Of a stretch of 64,000 nt of DNA, positions 57,111-64,000 are shown piece after piece (the stretch's first letter is position 1; every line of letters begins with the position of its first letter). The notes beneath the pieces are model-generated. The model saw only the letters and a list, made by a program, of their open reading frames with translations. It searched no databases and was not told the DNA's origin. The position numbers and the translations under genes were made by a program. The DNA lies in the NCBI GenBank assembly GCA_000155435.1, contig DS990261.1, positions 644,715 through 708,714 on the forward strand. The letters are read 5' to 3'. Source of the DNA: Clostridiales bacterium 1_7_47FAA (lineage in GTDB: Bacteria; Bacillota; Clostridia; Lachnospirales; Lachnospiraceae).

Positions 57111-57851
57111 GTGGAGATACTTCGTGTGGCTGTCTGCGATGATGACAGGGAATATCTGGAGCAGATTGAAGAGGAAATAAAAGCATATATTGAGGGGCTG
57201 CCAGGAGCCATGGATCTGCAGATAAGCCTGTTTACCGATAGCTGCAGATTATATGAGGCGGGGATTAAGCAGCCTTTTGACCTGGCGTTTCTCGACATTG
57301 AGATGCCGGGGAAGGATGGTTTCTGGCTGGCAGGACAGCTGGGGGCCAGCTGCCCTGAAACCAGGCTTATATTTGTATCCAGCCATGAGAGCTGGGTTTT
57401 TGACTCCCATGAGTATATGCCTCTTTGGTTTGTGAGGAAGGGACTTTTAAAGCGGGATATGAACCGGGCGCTGCAGAAATATTTTCAGGTGACGGCCCGC
57501 AGGAAAATCAGTTATAAAATCCAGGGCGGTTTTGGGGCGGGGGAGGTGCTTTTGCGGGATATCATGTACATAGAATGCAATGGCCACACATTGACATACA
57601 GGATGTCCGGCGGCGCAGAGTACTCTGTCTATGGGAGCCTGAAGCCTGTGGAGGAGGAACTGAAGGCGTATGGTTTTATCCGTATCCACCGGAATTACCT
57701 GGTGAATCAGTCCCATGTTTCCCAGATAGGGAAAATGGACGCTGTCCTTAAAAATGGTATGGTTGTTCCGGTGGGAAGGGACAGAAGAAAAGGGGTAAAG
57801 GAGATGATGATGGAATATGGAAGGAAGCGCGGCAGCCAGTTATGTGATTGA
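57111..57851 (+). CDS. LytTR family response regulator (AgrA-like)
   Basis: A 246-residue regulator starting at GTG 57111 behind AAGAGGGGG; the ATG at 57072 lies in a repeat-flanked region without a ribosome site. The receiver has the acidic triad CDDD (9-12) and phospho-acceptor D62 in AFLDIEMPG. The LytTR DNA-binding domain (about 140-240) has DIMYIECNGHTL, FIRIHRNYLVN and a C-terminal VPVGRDRRKGVKE. LytTR proteins bind direct repeats near promoters, often for peptide signalling or surface genes. It overlaps the kinase gene by 35 bp. No AgrB/AgrD-like genes are adjacent. Confidence 0.93.
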   Translation: MEILRVAVCDDDREYLEQIEEEIKAYIEGLPGAMDLQISLFTDSCRLYEAGIKQPFDLAFLDIEMPGKDGFWLAGQLGASCPETRLIFVSSHESWVFDSHEYMPLWFVRKGLLKRDMNRALQKYFQVTARRKISYKIQGGFGAGEVLLRDIMYIECNGHTLTYRMSGGAEYSVYGSLKPVEEELKAYGFIRIHRNYLVNQSHVSQIGKMDAVLKNGMVVPVGRDRRKGVKEMMMEYGRKRGSQLCD

Positions 57852-59133
57852 TGTATTGTCCACCATCATGGCTGTGGAATATATGGACCATGGTTTTGAA
57901 AAGAAATATTCCGGCGCTGCCCGAATCATGCTGTTTGCAGGCGGATGTACTGCCTATTATGGAATCATGGCCCTGCTCAACCGTCATGCGGCTTTTGAAG
58001 GGGGCCTGGGAATCAGTTATGGGGTGGTGCTGGCAGCCTATGGCTTCATTGCACTGAATGGGAAAATGCAAAGGATCCTTGTCCACAGCTTTCTATGGGT
58101 ATTGGTAGCCATCAGCAGTTCCTACATGATGTATGGGGCAATGGGGATTATCACGGGCAGTAGTCTTAATACGCTGCTGGTCATGGACAGGAAGGCTGTT
58201 GTGTTTCCGATGCTGGCGGGATGCGCCCTTAAATTCTCCATGGGACGGGCGGCCCTGGCTTTGTACGGACAGAAAAAGGGGATGGGACAGGCAGAGGATG
58301 GAATGCTGGCAGGTACATTTTTCTGCATGTTTATACTGATTTTGGGAATGTTTCTTCTGGAGGAAGGCAGATTGGACCAGAGGGGGAGATATTTTTTATC
58401 CCTTTGTATGCTGGCGGGAATCTTAGGGGTGATAGTTCTCATTGGAAGCTTTTATCACCGTCTGGAGCAATACCGGAGGGAACAGTGTGAGACGGAATTC
58501 AGAAGGGAAACCAGATTCCAGCAGGAGGAACAGATAAAGGATTTATACAGAATGGGCCGGGAGGTAAACCATCTTCGTCATGATATGAAGGGACGTCTGA
58601 ATGTGCTGTACCGCCTTGTGACAAAGGAGCGGTACGGTGAGGCGGCCGATTACATTGAACGCATGGGGGCAGATTTGGGCAATTATCCGGAACTGCCACA
58701 GGATACAGGGAATGAGGGGCTAAATGCAGCCTTGATTAAGGCTGTTCAGGAATGCCGGGAAAAGGGAATCCGGTTCCGGTACGTGGTCATGGGCAGACAG
58801 GACAGGATTGACAGCATGGACATGGGAACTCTTTTGTACAACCTGATTTCCAATGGAATCGAGGCCTGTATGGAGGCGGGGACAGGACGGGAATTGGAAC
58901 TGGTGGTGAGGGAGGAGGAAGGAACAACAGAAATTTTCATGGAAAATACCATTTCCGGGTCCGTGATAATGGACAATCCTAATCTGGAAAGCAGAAAACC
59001 GGAGGATCGGTATCATGGATTTGGCATGGAGACTATCCGTGGTATTGTTGATAAATATCAGGGATGCTATAGTTACCGGGAAGAGACAGGACGGTTTATT
59101 CAGGAAATCAATCTGCGGGAGGTTTCTGAATGA
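57817..59133 (+). CDS. GHKL-domain sensor histidine kinase (AgrC-like)
   Basis: A 438-residue membrane kinase with about six N-terminal helices (residues 1-220) acting as sensor. A coiled segment is followed by the phospho-acceptor motif NHLRHDMKGRLN (about 257-268). A GHKL ATPase domain has LLYNLISNGIEAC (N box) and GFGMETIRGIVDKYQG. Members of the family sense peptides or membrane state. The start overlaps the regulator gene by 35 bp, which is unusually long and implies tight coupling. The ligand is unknown. Confidence 0.93.
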   Translation: MEGSAAASYVIDVLSTIMAVEYMDHGFEKKYSGAARIMLFAGGCTAYYGIMALLNRHAAFEGGLGISYGVVLAAYGFIALNGKMQRILVHSFLWVLVAISSSYMMYGAMGIITGSSLNTLLVMDRKAVVFPMLAGCALKFSMGRAALALYGQKKGMGQAEDGMLAGTFFCMFILILGMFLLEEGRLDQRGRYFLSLCMLAGILGVIVLIGSFYHRLEQYRREQCETEFRRETRFQQEEQIKDLYRMGREVNHLRHDMKGRLNVLYRLVTKERYGEAADYIERMGADLGNYPELPQDTGNEGLNAALIKAVQECREKGIRFRYVVMGRQDRIDSMDMGTLLYNLISNGIEACMEAGTGRELELVVREEEGTTEIFMENTISGSVIMDNPNLESRKPEDRYHGFGMETIRGIVDKYQGCYSYREETGRFIQEINLREVSE

Positions 59134-59180
59134 ACCGCCCTACTTTTTGTGTCGAAATAGTACGGTTTATGCTGTGCCAA

Positions 59181-59208
59181 TTGTTTTTTGATGCTAAATC
59201 CGTATAAT
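59181..59208 (+). promoter_or_regulatory. Promoter upstream of two-gene membrane protein operon
   Basis: TTGTTT (59181-59186), a 16-bp spacer and TATAAT (59203-59208) are followed by a leader of about 170 nt before the gene at 59386. No further gene is seen in the leader. Confidence 0.55.
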
Positions 59209-59385
59209 AAAACCAGAGCGTGTTTGAAAATTGCTTTCCGTCGGCTGTGCGTAATTAACGGGCGCTTTATTCACCGCTAATTAAGGTAGTACTAAGGCAG
59301 TATCCTTTTATATCTGTGTGGATTCCGAAGTGATTCTGCCATCAAAGGATACCCTGGAAAGGTATGGAAAAGGAGGAAATACTAT

Positions 59386-60138
59386 ATGACGGCTCAAAAC
59401 AAAGAACCATACATGGAGTTTATGAATGAAGACTTCATGAAGAAAAATTATCCGGAAGGCTCTGTGTTCAAGGCTTACAAGAAATCCCTAAAAGGAGTCA
59501 ATGCGGGGCTGGGCATGTTTTTCATGATTGCATTTCTGGCAGGGAGTATTGCTGGCCTGGCCTGGTCCATAAACAGGACATTGGAGATAATCCGGGATGC
59601 AGAGGAAAACATGCTGGGGGTTGGAATTGGGATTTGCGTCTTTTTTCTTTTGCTGGTCCTGCTATTTGGAGCGGTTATCTTTTTCATAACAAAAGACATG
59701 AGGAAAACCGTGGATGACTGGATCCGCTTTTTTGCCAAGGCAGGCGGCTTAAGCGAACAGGAGATACGGGAATTTGATAAACAGGCCATGGAACCGGACA
59801 CCTTGATCCTGAATCATCTTGGGAAGCTGAAGTCATTTACAACCGGGCAGAAGAAAGGGATATTAACCAGGGATTATATCTGCCTTTACGGCAGCAATGC
59901 GCCCAATATACTGAAACTCAGCCATCTTAAAGAAGCTTACCTGCAGGATAATACATACTATGTTAAAGTTGGGAACACCAGTAAACAGGCGCATTATCTG
60001 ACCATCAATCTGAAGAACATGGATGGAAAAAACGCATGGGCAGAGACATCACTGGAAGCAGCTAGGGCGCTCCAGGAGGAATTGGAGAGCCGTTGTCCCG
60101 GGATTGACACTGCCGGAGGCGCGGTGCTGCCGGGATAG
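59386..60138 (+). CDS. Membrane protein of unknown function, two helices
   Basis: A 250-residue protein behind AAGGAGG; I do not recognise the family. A short cytosolic N-terminus precedes two membrane helices (about 44-63 and 81-105). A soluble domain (about 110-240) ends with a beta-rich stretch and the helix EAARALQEELESRCPG. The end resembles the C-terminus of the following protein: both have a P-x-IL-x4-LK strand pair, a VG-containing strand, a DG turn and a final amphipathic helix, a PH-like layout. The two genes are 17 bp apart and cotranscribed. Function unknown; association with the upstream LytTR/GHKL pair is by position only. Confidence 0.85.
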   Translation: MTAQNKEPYMEFMNEDFMKKNYPEGSVFKAYKKSLKGVNAGLGMFFMIAFLAGSIAGLAWSINRTLEIIRDAEENMLGVGIGICVFFLLLVLLFGAVIFFITKDMRKTVDDWIRFFAKAGGLSEQEIREFDKQAMEPDTLILNHLGKLKSFTTGQKKGILTRDYICLYGSNAPNILKLSHLKEAYLQDNTYYVKVGNTSKQAHYLTINLKNMDGKNAWAETSLEAARALQEELESRCPGIDTAGGAVLPG

Positions 60139-60155
60139 GATGAGGGGGAAATGGC

Positions 60156-61205
60156 ATGGAACATGAAACAACGGACAGGAGAACAGTGGAAACTGAATTC
60201 AGGAAAGGCATGCTGCGTTCCAGGGTACCCATAGGGCTGATTATAACTGCCTTTGGAATAGGTATGGTAGTATTGATAGGCAGCTATCTGATGAAATATT
60301 TCCGCGGGGCAATTCCGCTTCGGGAGGTGTACCGGACAGAACAGGCGGGAGAGGAATATGTAAGCTTTGATATAGATTATGTGCTGGACGTTTTCATGGA
60401 AAGCTACCGCACCCGCTATGGAGTACGGTCCAAGAGCAGCGTATATTATCTGGTGCTGGACGAGGAGGCTGGACCTGTCCCTGTCCGCGTTTCCGCGAAA
60501 ATGGAGGCGGAAATGGACCGGATTATGGACGAGACCTGGGATTACTTAAGCGGTGTCCGTCCTGTTCCGCCTATTGGGATGCATGTGGAAGGAACCTTGA
60601 AAAAACTGAAGGATGATGGAAAAACATATTTTGACAGGACTGTCAGCAGTTTCAATCTGCCATCTGAAAATGAGAGCTATTACCTTTGGGCCGGTATATT
60701 GGATAACCAGTCGCCCTCCAGTGCCATGGGAACCACTGGTCTTGGGGCTGTCATCCTGTGTTTGGGGCTTTTTATCCTGGCTCCGATTCTGGGTAAGGAC
60801 CATATAAAAGCAGTACAGGTATTTCTGGACAGCCACAAAAACATAACCAGACAAATGGTGGATGAAGATTTCCAAAAGGTCCGGAAGATAAGCGGCACAT
60901 TCTGGCTGGGCGAAGACTTCTCATATGGAATAACGGGCAAGCCTGTAATCCTGGTGAACCAGGAACTTAAAAAGGTTTGTTTCCGGGTGCAGAGGGTTGG
61001 GCGCGGGACCAGTGAAGAATTGGTGTGCACCACGGCGGATGGAAATGAATATGGGTTCACCATGAATAAGAAAAAGGCAGATGAGGCCATAGCCCTCTAT
61101 CAGGCCAGGTATCCTGCCCTTAAGATGTCTTCCGGTTTCAAAGGAAGACTTATGATGATGGGGGATGGGGATACAGAAGGCGGAAGCCAGGATGCCGGGG
61201 AATGA
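60156..61205 (+). CDS. Membrane protein of unknown function, related C-terminal domain
   Basis: A 349-residue protein that I do not recognise by function. It has two membrane helices (about 25-47 and 190-210) with an outside domain of about 140 residues between them (EEYVSFDIDYVLDVFMESY and SVYYLVLDEEAG). The cytosolic C-terminus (about 220-335) has the layout LG-x2-F, ILVNQELKKV, RVGRGTSEE and a final helix ADEAIALYQARYP, resembling the end of the preceding protein. GAGGGGGAA precedes the start. The two may form one membrane complex (inference). Confidence 0.83.
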   Translation: MEHETTDRRTVETEFRKGMLRSRVPIGLIITAFGIGMVVLIGSYLMKYFRGAIPLREVYRTEQAGEEYVSFDIDYVLDVFMESYRTRYGVRSKSSVYYLVLDEEAGPVPVRVSAKMEAEMDRIMDETWDYLSGVRPVPPIGMHVEGTLKKLKDDGKTYFDRTVSSFNLPSENESYYLWAGILDNQSPSSAMGTTGLGAVILCLGLFILAPILGKDHIKAVQVFLDSHKNITRQMVDEDFQKVRKISGTFWLGEDFSYGITGKPVILVNQELKKVCFRVQRVGRGTSEELVCTTADGNEYGFTMNKKKADEAIALYQARYPALKMSSGFKGRLMMMGDGDTEGGSQDAGE

Positions 61206-61222
61206 AAAGGCAGGGAATGGGC

Positions 61223-61274
61223 TATACACAAATATCGGAAAGCCTGATATAGGCATTTCTTATATTTGTGTATA
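61223..61274. repeat. 13-bp perfect inverted repeat hairpin
   Basis: TATACACAAATAT and its exact complement (61262-61274) enclose a loop with an inner GCC/GGC stem. There is no T run on either strand, so this is not a standard terminator. Confidence 0.75.
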
Positions 61275-61334
61275 CTCTGTCAGGCTGGGCATTATTTTAA
61301 ATGCCGGTTTTCGGCCTTTATATGTTTGTGTGTA

Positions 61335-61385
61335 AAAAGGAAGGGGATTTTCTTGTGAAAGCCAAGAAGATTCCCTTCCTTTTAT
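61335..61385. terminator. Probable bidirectional terminator
   Basis: Arms AAAAGGAAGGG and CCCTTCCTTTT flank an imperfect AT-rich extension of the stem. Both ends give T runs for the respective strand. Confidence 0.75.
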
Positions 61386-61389
61386 GTTT

Positions 61390-61565
61390 ATCTGATTCTG
61401 TTTATCTTAATCTGCGATTATATTATATTGCGTTTATCTTATTATGCTTACTTAACAACACGCTTATTTTGTATTAACAACATGCTTATCATGCACTATG
61501 CTTACTTTATATAATTTTATATCATGCTAATCTTACATCATGCTCATTTTTACATCATTTTATCC
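61390..61565. repeat. AT-rich degenerate repeats, no gene
   Basis: Variants of ATGCTTA, TTTATCTTA and ATCATGCT recur many times without an exact period. I see no coding region. Confidence 0.6.
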
Positions 61566-61634
61566 CAATAGCATTCATAAAGAATGAATCGTATGGGTTG
61601 ATAATGTCCTTAAATTTACTCCGGGATTCACCCC

Positions 61635-61922
61635 TTATTTTGCTGCTTCCTGTGAGAACTGTGTAGTAACAAGATCTTCATAGGGAACGCGCTGTGACAG
61701 CTCGCCTGCCTCTTCTAAGATATTTTCCAGAAGTTCAAAGCTTTCCTTTTCAAATACAGTGTCATCTTTCCAGGTATCCTGGTCCTTGTAGCGGCCTACG
61801 ATGGTGGCGATTTTGTCTACCGGGGTCTCCTTGAACTGGGGGGCGATGGTCTTGGCGATTTCTTCGGCTGAGTGGGAGTTCACGTAGTCCATGCCTTTTT
61901 GGATGGCATTGAACAAAGGATA
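61635..61922 (-). pseudogene. C-terminal fragment of an ABC substrate-binding protein (SsuA/NMT1-like)
   Basis: The frame starts just after an in-frame TAG and uses no ATG; about 93 residues remain. FNAIQKGMDYVNSHSAEEIA, IAPQFKET and IVGRYKDQDTW followed by YEDLVTTQF match the C-terminal helices of binding proteins for nitrate/sulfonate/taurine or pyrimidine importers. The signal peptide and ligand-binding lobes are missing. The orphan ABC ATPase/permease at 33329-34943 is of the same transporter class. Loss of the N-terminal two thirds makes it non-functional. Confidence 0.75.
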
Positions 61923-62093
61923 CTAATAATTGTTGATTATAGAGGCAGCGGGATATGGAGGGCGGAGGAACTGCTGCCCTTTTCCTATAAGGTAGAGAAT
62001 TAAAAGATGGTAAATCAAAATTCCGTTAATTTGGAAGTTGAACCCCACGGGAAATTAAGCGAAATGAAAATTAATTTATAGTTATATGAAAGA

Positions 62094-62183
62094 GGTTGTC
62101 GTAAAATGAATTACTTATACAAGATATTGGTACTGGTTAGTTAGAAATCATATCTTGTTGGAGTTTTACACTTTGCGGCAACC
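62094..62183. other. Structured intergenic element (nested inverted repeat)
   Basis: Outer arms GGTTGTCG and CGGCAACC (one G-T pair), flanking TAAAA/TTTTA arms and an inner perfect CAAGATAT/ATATCTTG stem (62120-62127 and 62150-62157) nest in one 90-bp unit. It could be a short mobile-element remnant (MITE-like) or an RNA structure. No gene is seen in 61923-62300. Confidence 0.55.
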
Positions 62184-62300
62184 CCTTCATGTAATCATTG
62201 AAGAGTTGAGGTGCAATTGAAATTGTGCGCATGTGCTTATGGAGCTGTCACTATCAATCATGTACAATAGATTTTAATGCTAAAAGGTACCAGCAGTACG

Positions 62301-62861
62301 CTACAGAAATAGTGCTTCGAACAATAAACGGTTCTCATCGGTAACATCGAATTCTCCACCTGCCATAATCCATTTGAGTATAATGCCATTAGATAAGCAA
62401 CATAACGAGTTGCTTAGTGTTTTGGGAGATGCGGTGCGCTTAATCTGCCCCTCCTGCTGGGCGCGCTCAAGCAAGCTGATTACGATATCCGATAGCCCGC
62501 CCTGTTCCGGCAACAAAGGGATGACCTCGTCTTTCAGGTATATGCGGTATAACTCTTTGGTCAAAGCGACACCGGCCTTTGTGACGTGGCGGATACGCGT
62601 TTCTATAATTCTCAAAACTTGATTCGCATAATCATGTGCACACAGAATAGAGGCCAATTCATCGCTGCTCAGCATGTTGTCAGTAGAAAAATAATCACGA
62701 ATTAATTCATCTTTTGATTTGTAGTAATAATAAAATGCCGTTTTCGTAACATCAATTTCTTTACATATATCATCGATGGTAATGTTTTCAAAACCATATC
62801 TCTGAAATAAACCAATAGCGGCTGACAAAAGCGCCTCCTTGGTAGCTCTTTTTTTAGCCAT
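62301..62861 (-). CDS. TetR/AcrR family transcriptional regulator
   Basis: A 186-residue repressor from ATG 62861, which follows GGAGGTG; the longer frame to 62879 overlaps the ribosome site. The N-terminal helix-turn-helix has ITIDDICKEIDVTKTAFYYY followed by KSKDELIRDYF. The C-terminal ligand-binding domain is helical and shows no family-specific motif that I recognise. It is divergent from the NmrA-like gene, with inverted repeats between them, so local repression of that gene is likely. Base composition is more AT-rich than most of the window. Confidence 0.92.
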   Translation of the reverse strand: MAKKRATKEALLSAAIGLFQRYGFENITIDDICKEIDVTKTAFYYYYKSKDELIRDYFSTDNMLSSDELASILCAHDYANQVLRIIETRIRHVTKAGVALTKELYRIYLKDEVIPLLPEQGGLSDIVISLLERAQQEGQIKRTASPKTLSNSLCCLSNGIILKWIMAGGEFDVTDENRLLFEALFL

Positions 62862-62905
62862 TCTAACACCTCCGTTCATGTATACCTTTGATTATAAAAT
62901 ACTTT

Positions 62906-62985
62906 ACTCTAAAAATCAACAACATTACTAGAGTGATGATTTTGATAACTTAAATATTGATTTTTCGATACAATAGGAGTATAAT
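62906..62985 (+). promoter_or_regulatory. Promoter and putative TetR operator of NmrA-like gene
   Basis: TTGATT (62957-62962), a 17-bp spacer and TATAAT (62980-62985) form a good promoter. Upstream, two interleaved inverted repeats, ACTCTA/TAGAGT (62906-62911, 62929-62934) and AAAATCA/TGATTTT (62912-62918, 62937-62943), are candidate operator arms. Confidence 0.55.
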
Positions 62986-63018
62986 ATTGCCAATGAAACT
63001 AAAATGGGGGTAATGTTT

Positions 63019-63936
63019 ATGGTGGAGAAAGAATCGCAGCTAATGCTAATCATTGGAGGAACAGGAGTACAGGGCGGTAATGTTGCGCGTGAACTGCTGA
63101 AGCACGATTACCGCGTTCGAGTTCTTAGCAGAAACCCGCAGTCTGCCGCAGCGCAGGAAATTGCGGCAAAAGGCGCAGAGGTTGTGCAGGGCGATATGGC
63201 TGATGTCAATTCGCTTGAGCCCGCTATGAGAGGCGTTTCCGCCATATTTTCCGCCCAATATGCCGACCCGTTTGACCCATCTGTTGAGCCGCGCAATGCG
63301 GCGAATATGGTTAAAGCCGCTCGAAAAGCCGGAATTGAGCAGGTGGTTCACACTTCGGTGGCAGGCAGCAATTTATTCCCGCGCTGGAACAGATACAAAG
63401 TATTGGCCGAGTATAATGAGCATAAATACCAGATTGAGGAATTTGTCAGAAATGGCGGCTTTCGCTATTGGACAATTCTTCATCCGTGCCTGTTCATGGA
63501 AAACTTTGAGGAAGAATCCGCCAAAATAATGGCGCCAGAGCTGAAAGAAGGCGTGCTTTTCGGTGTATTAAAGCCTGATACACAAATAAAGTGGACCTGC
63601 GGTGACAATACTGCACAGTTTGCCCGCGCCGTATTTGAAAGCCCGGAAAAGTTTAACAGGAAAGATATTGATGTTGCCGGAGATGAATTGTCAATGTCCC
63701 AGGCGGCTCAGACACTGAGCCGTGTGCTTTGCAAGCATGTGGTTTATGAGGCTGTCAGCCATGAAGAAGCTATACGCAGAGGTCTCATGGAAGGTACTGT
63801 ATGCGGTCAGGAATGGATGGAGGCCGTGACTCCCAGCTTCGGATTCGATATCAATAAAACCAGGCAATATGGTGTTCCTCTGATTAACCTCGAAACGTGG
63901 GTAGCCACTCATCGGGAAAAAATCTTCATCCGATAA
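63019..63936 (+). CDS. NmrA-like NAD(P)-binding SDR family protein
   Basis: A 305-residue atypical short-chain dehydrogenase/reductase family protein. The start at ATG 63019 fits the GGGGGT ribosome site; earlier in-frame ATGs (63004, 63013) do not. The nucleotide loop is IIGGTGVQGG (residues 10-19), followed by RVLSRNP, whose Arg suggests NADP(H). The NmrA-type pattern VVQGDMADVNSL and HTSVAGSN is present, and the SDR catalytic YxxxK is not clear. It may sense redox state or reduce small carbonyl compounds or quinones. A TetR gene lies divergently upstream. Confidence 0.9.
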   Translation: MVEKESQLMLIIGGTGVQGGNVARELLKHDYRVRVLSRNPQSAAAQEIAAKGAEVVQGDMADVNSLEPAMRGVSAIFSAQYADPFDPSVEPRNAANMVKAARKAGIEQVVHTSVAGSNLFPRWNRYKVLAEYNEHKYQIEEFVRNGGFRYWTILHPCLFMENFEEESAKIMAPELKEGVLFGVLKPDTQIKWTCGDNTAQFARAVFESPEKFNRKDIDVAGDELSMSQAAQTLSRVLCKHVVYEAVSHEEAIRRGLMEGTVCGQEWMEAVTPSFGFDINKTRQYGVPLINLETWVATHREKIFIR

Positions 63937-64000
63937 AGCGCAGGCATAAAGTCCATAAATTGGGGTTCATACCGACTTAAGAAATATGTAGAGAATAAGG

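Overview
The window reads as chromosomal DNA of a gut Lachnospiraceae bacterium of the Enterocloster (Clostridium bolteae/clostridioforme) type. This is inferred from gene content: LPKTG-anchored giant surface proteins, a clostridial thiSFGHE operon under a TPP riboswitch, MATE pumps, YesMN-like and LytTR/GHKL two-component systems, and a YgeY-type peptidase. Moderate GC content, strong AGGAGG ribosome binding sites and clostridial-style intrinsic terminators agree. The genus is an inference. No rRNA, tRNA, CRISPR array, complete insertion sequence or prophage was recognised.

Layout: (1) 1-14.9 kb is a tandem cluster of three cell-wall-anchored surface proteins; the first is cut by the window edge and the other two exceed 2,100 residues. 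They share modules, and the two complete genes share a promoter block. (2) 15-24.7 kb holds FeoA, an Rpn-family remnant, a zinc alcohol dehydrogenase, a MATE pump, a PEP/pyruvate-binding protein, a BlaI/BlaR1-like pair with its operator, and an AEC transporter. (3) 24.8-28.7 kb (minus strand) is the thiamine-thiazole operon with promoter, TPP riboswitch and two successive terminators. (4) 28.8-33.2 kb (minus) is a beta-glucoside operon (antiterminator, PTS, 6-phospho-beta-glucosidase). (5) 33.3-36.6 kb (minus) has an ABC ATPase/permease pair without a binding protein and a polysaccharide deacetylase. (6) 36.8-46.5 kb has a HIT protein, a YgeY-type hydrolase/amino-acid symporter operon divergent from a GntR regulator, a second MATE pump, a D,D-carboxypeptidase, a Gfo/Idh/MocA oxidoreductase and a DUF4349 lipoprotein.

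(7) 46.7-55.7 kb is the most unusual part. It encodes a sugar ABC transporter whose binding protein contains two nearly identical ligand-binding domains in one chain. Next comes an AraC-type response regulator, a histidine kinase with almost no extracellular part, and an RbsA-shaped protein whose nucleotide-binding motifs have decayed in both halves. I read this as a candidate transporter-coupled signalling system. (8) 55.7-64 kb holds an AAA+ ATPase pseudogene, tandem repeats, a LytTR/GHKL two-component system, two related membrane proteins of unknown function, a binding-protein fragment that could match the orphan ABC pair, and a TetR/NmrA-like divergent pair.

Several intergenic regions carry short tandem repeats (15, 20 and 25 bp units) or long inverted repeats placed over promoters. 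All similarity statements come from reading the sequence; no database search was run.
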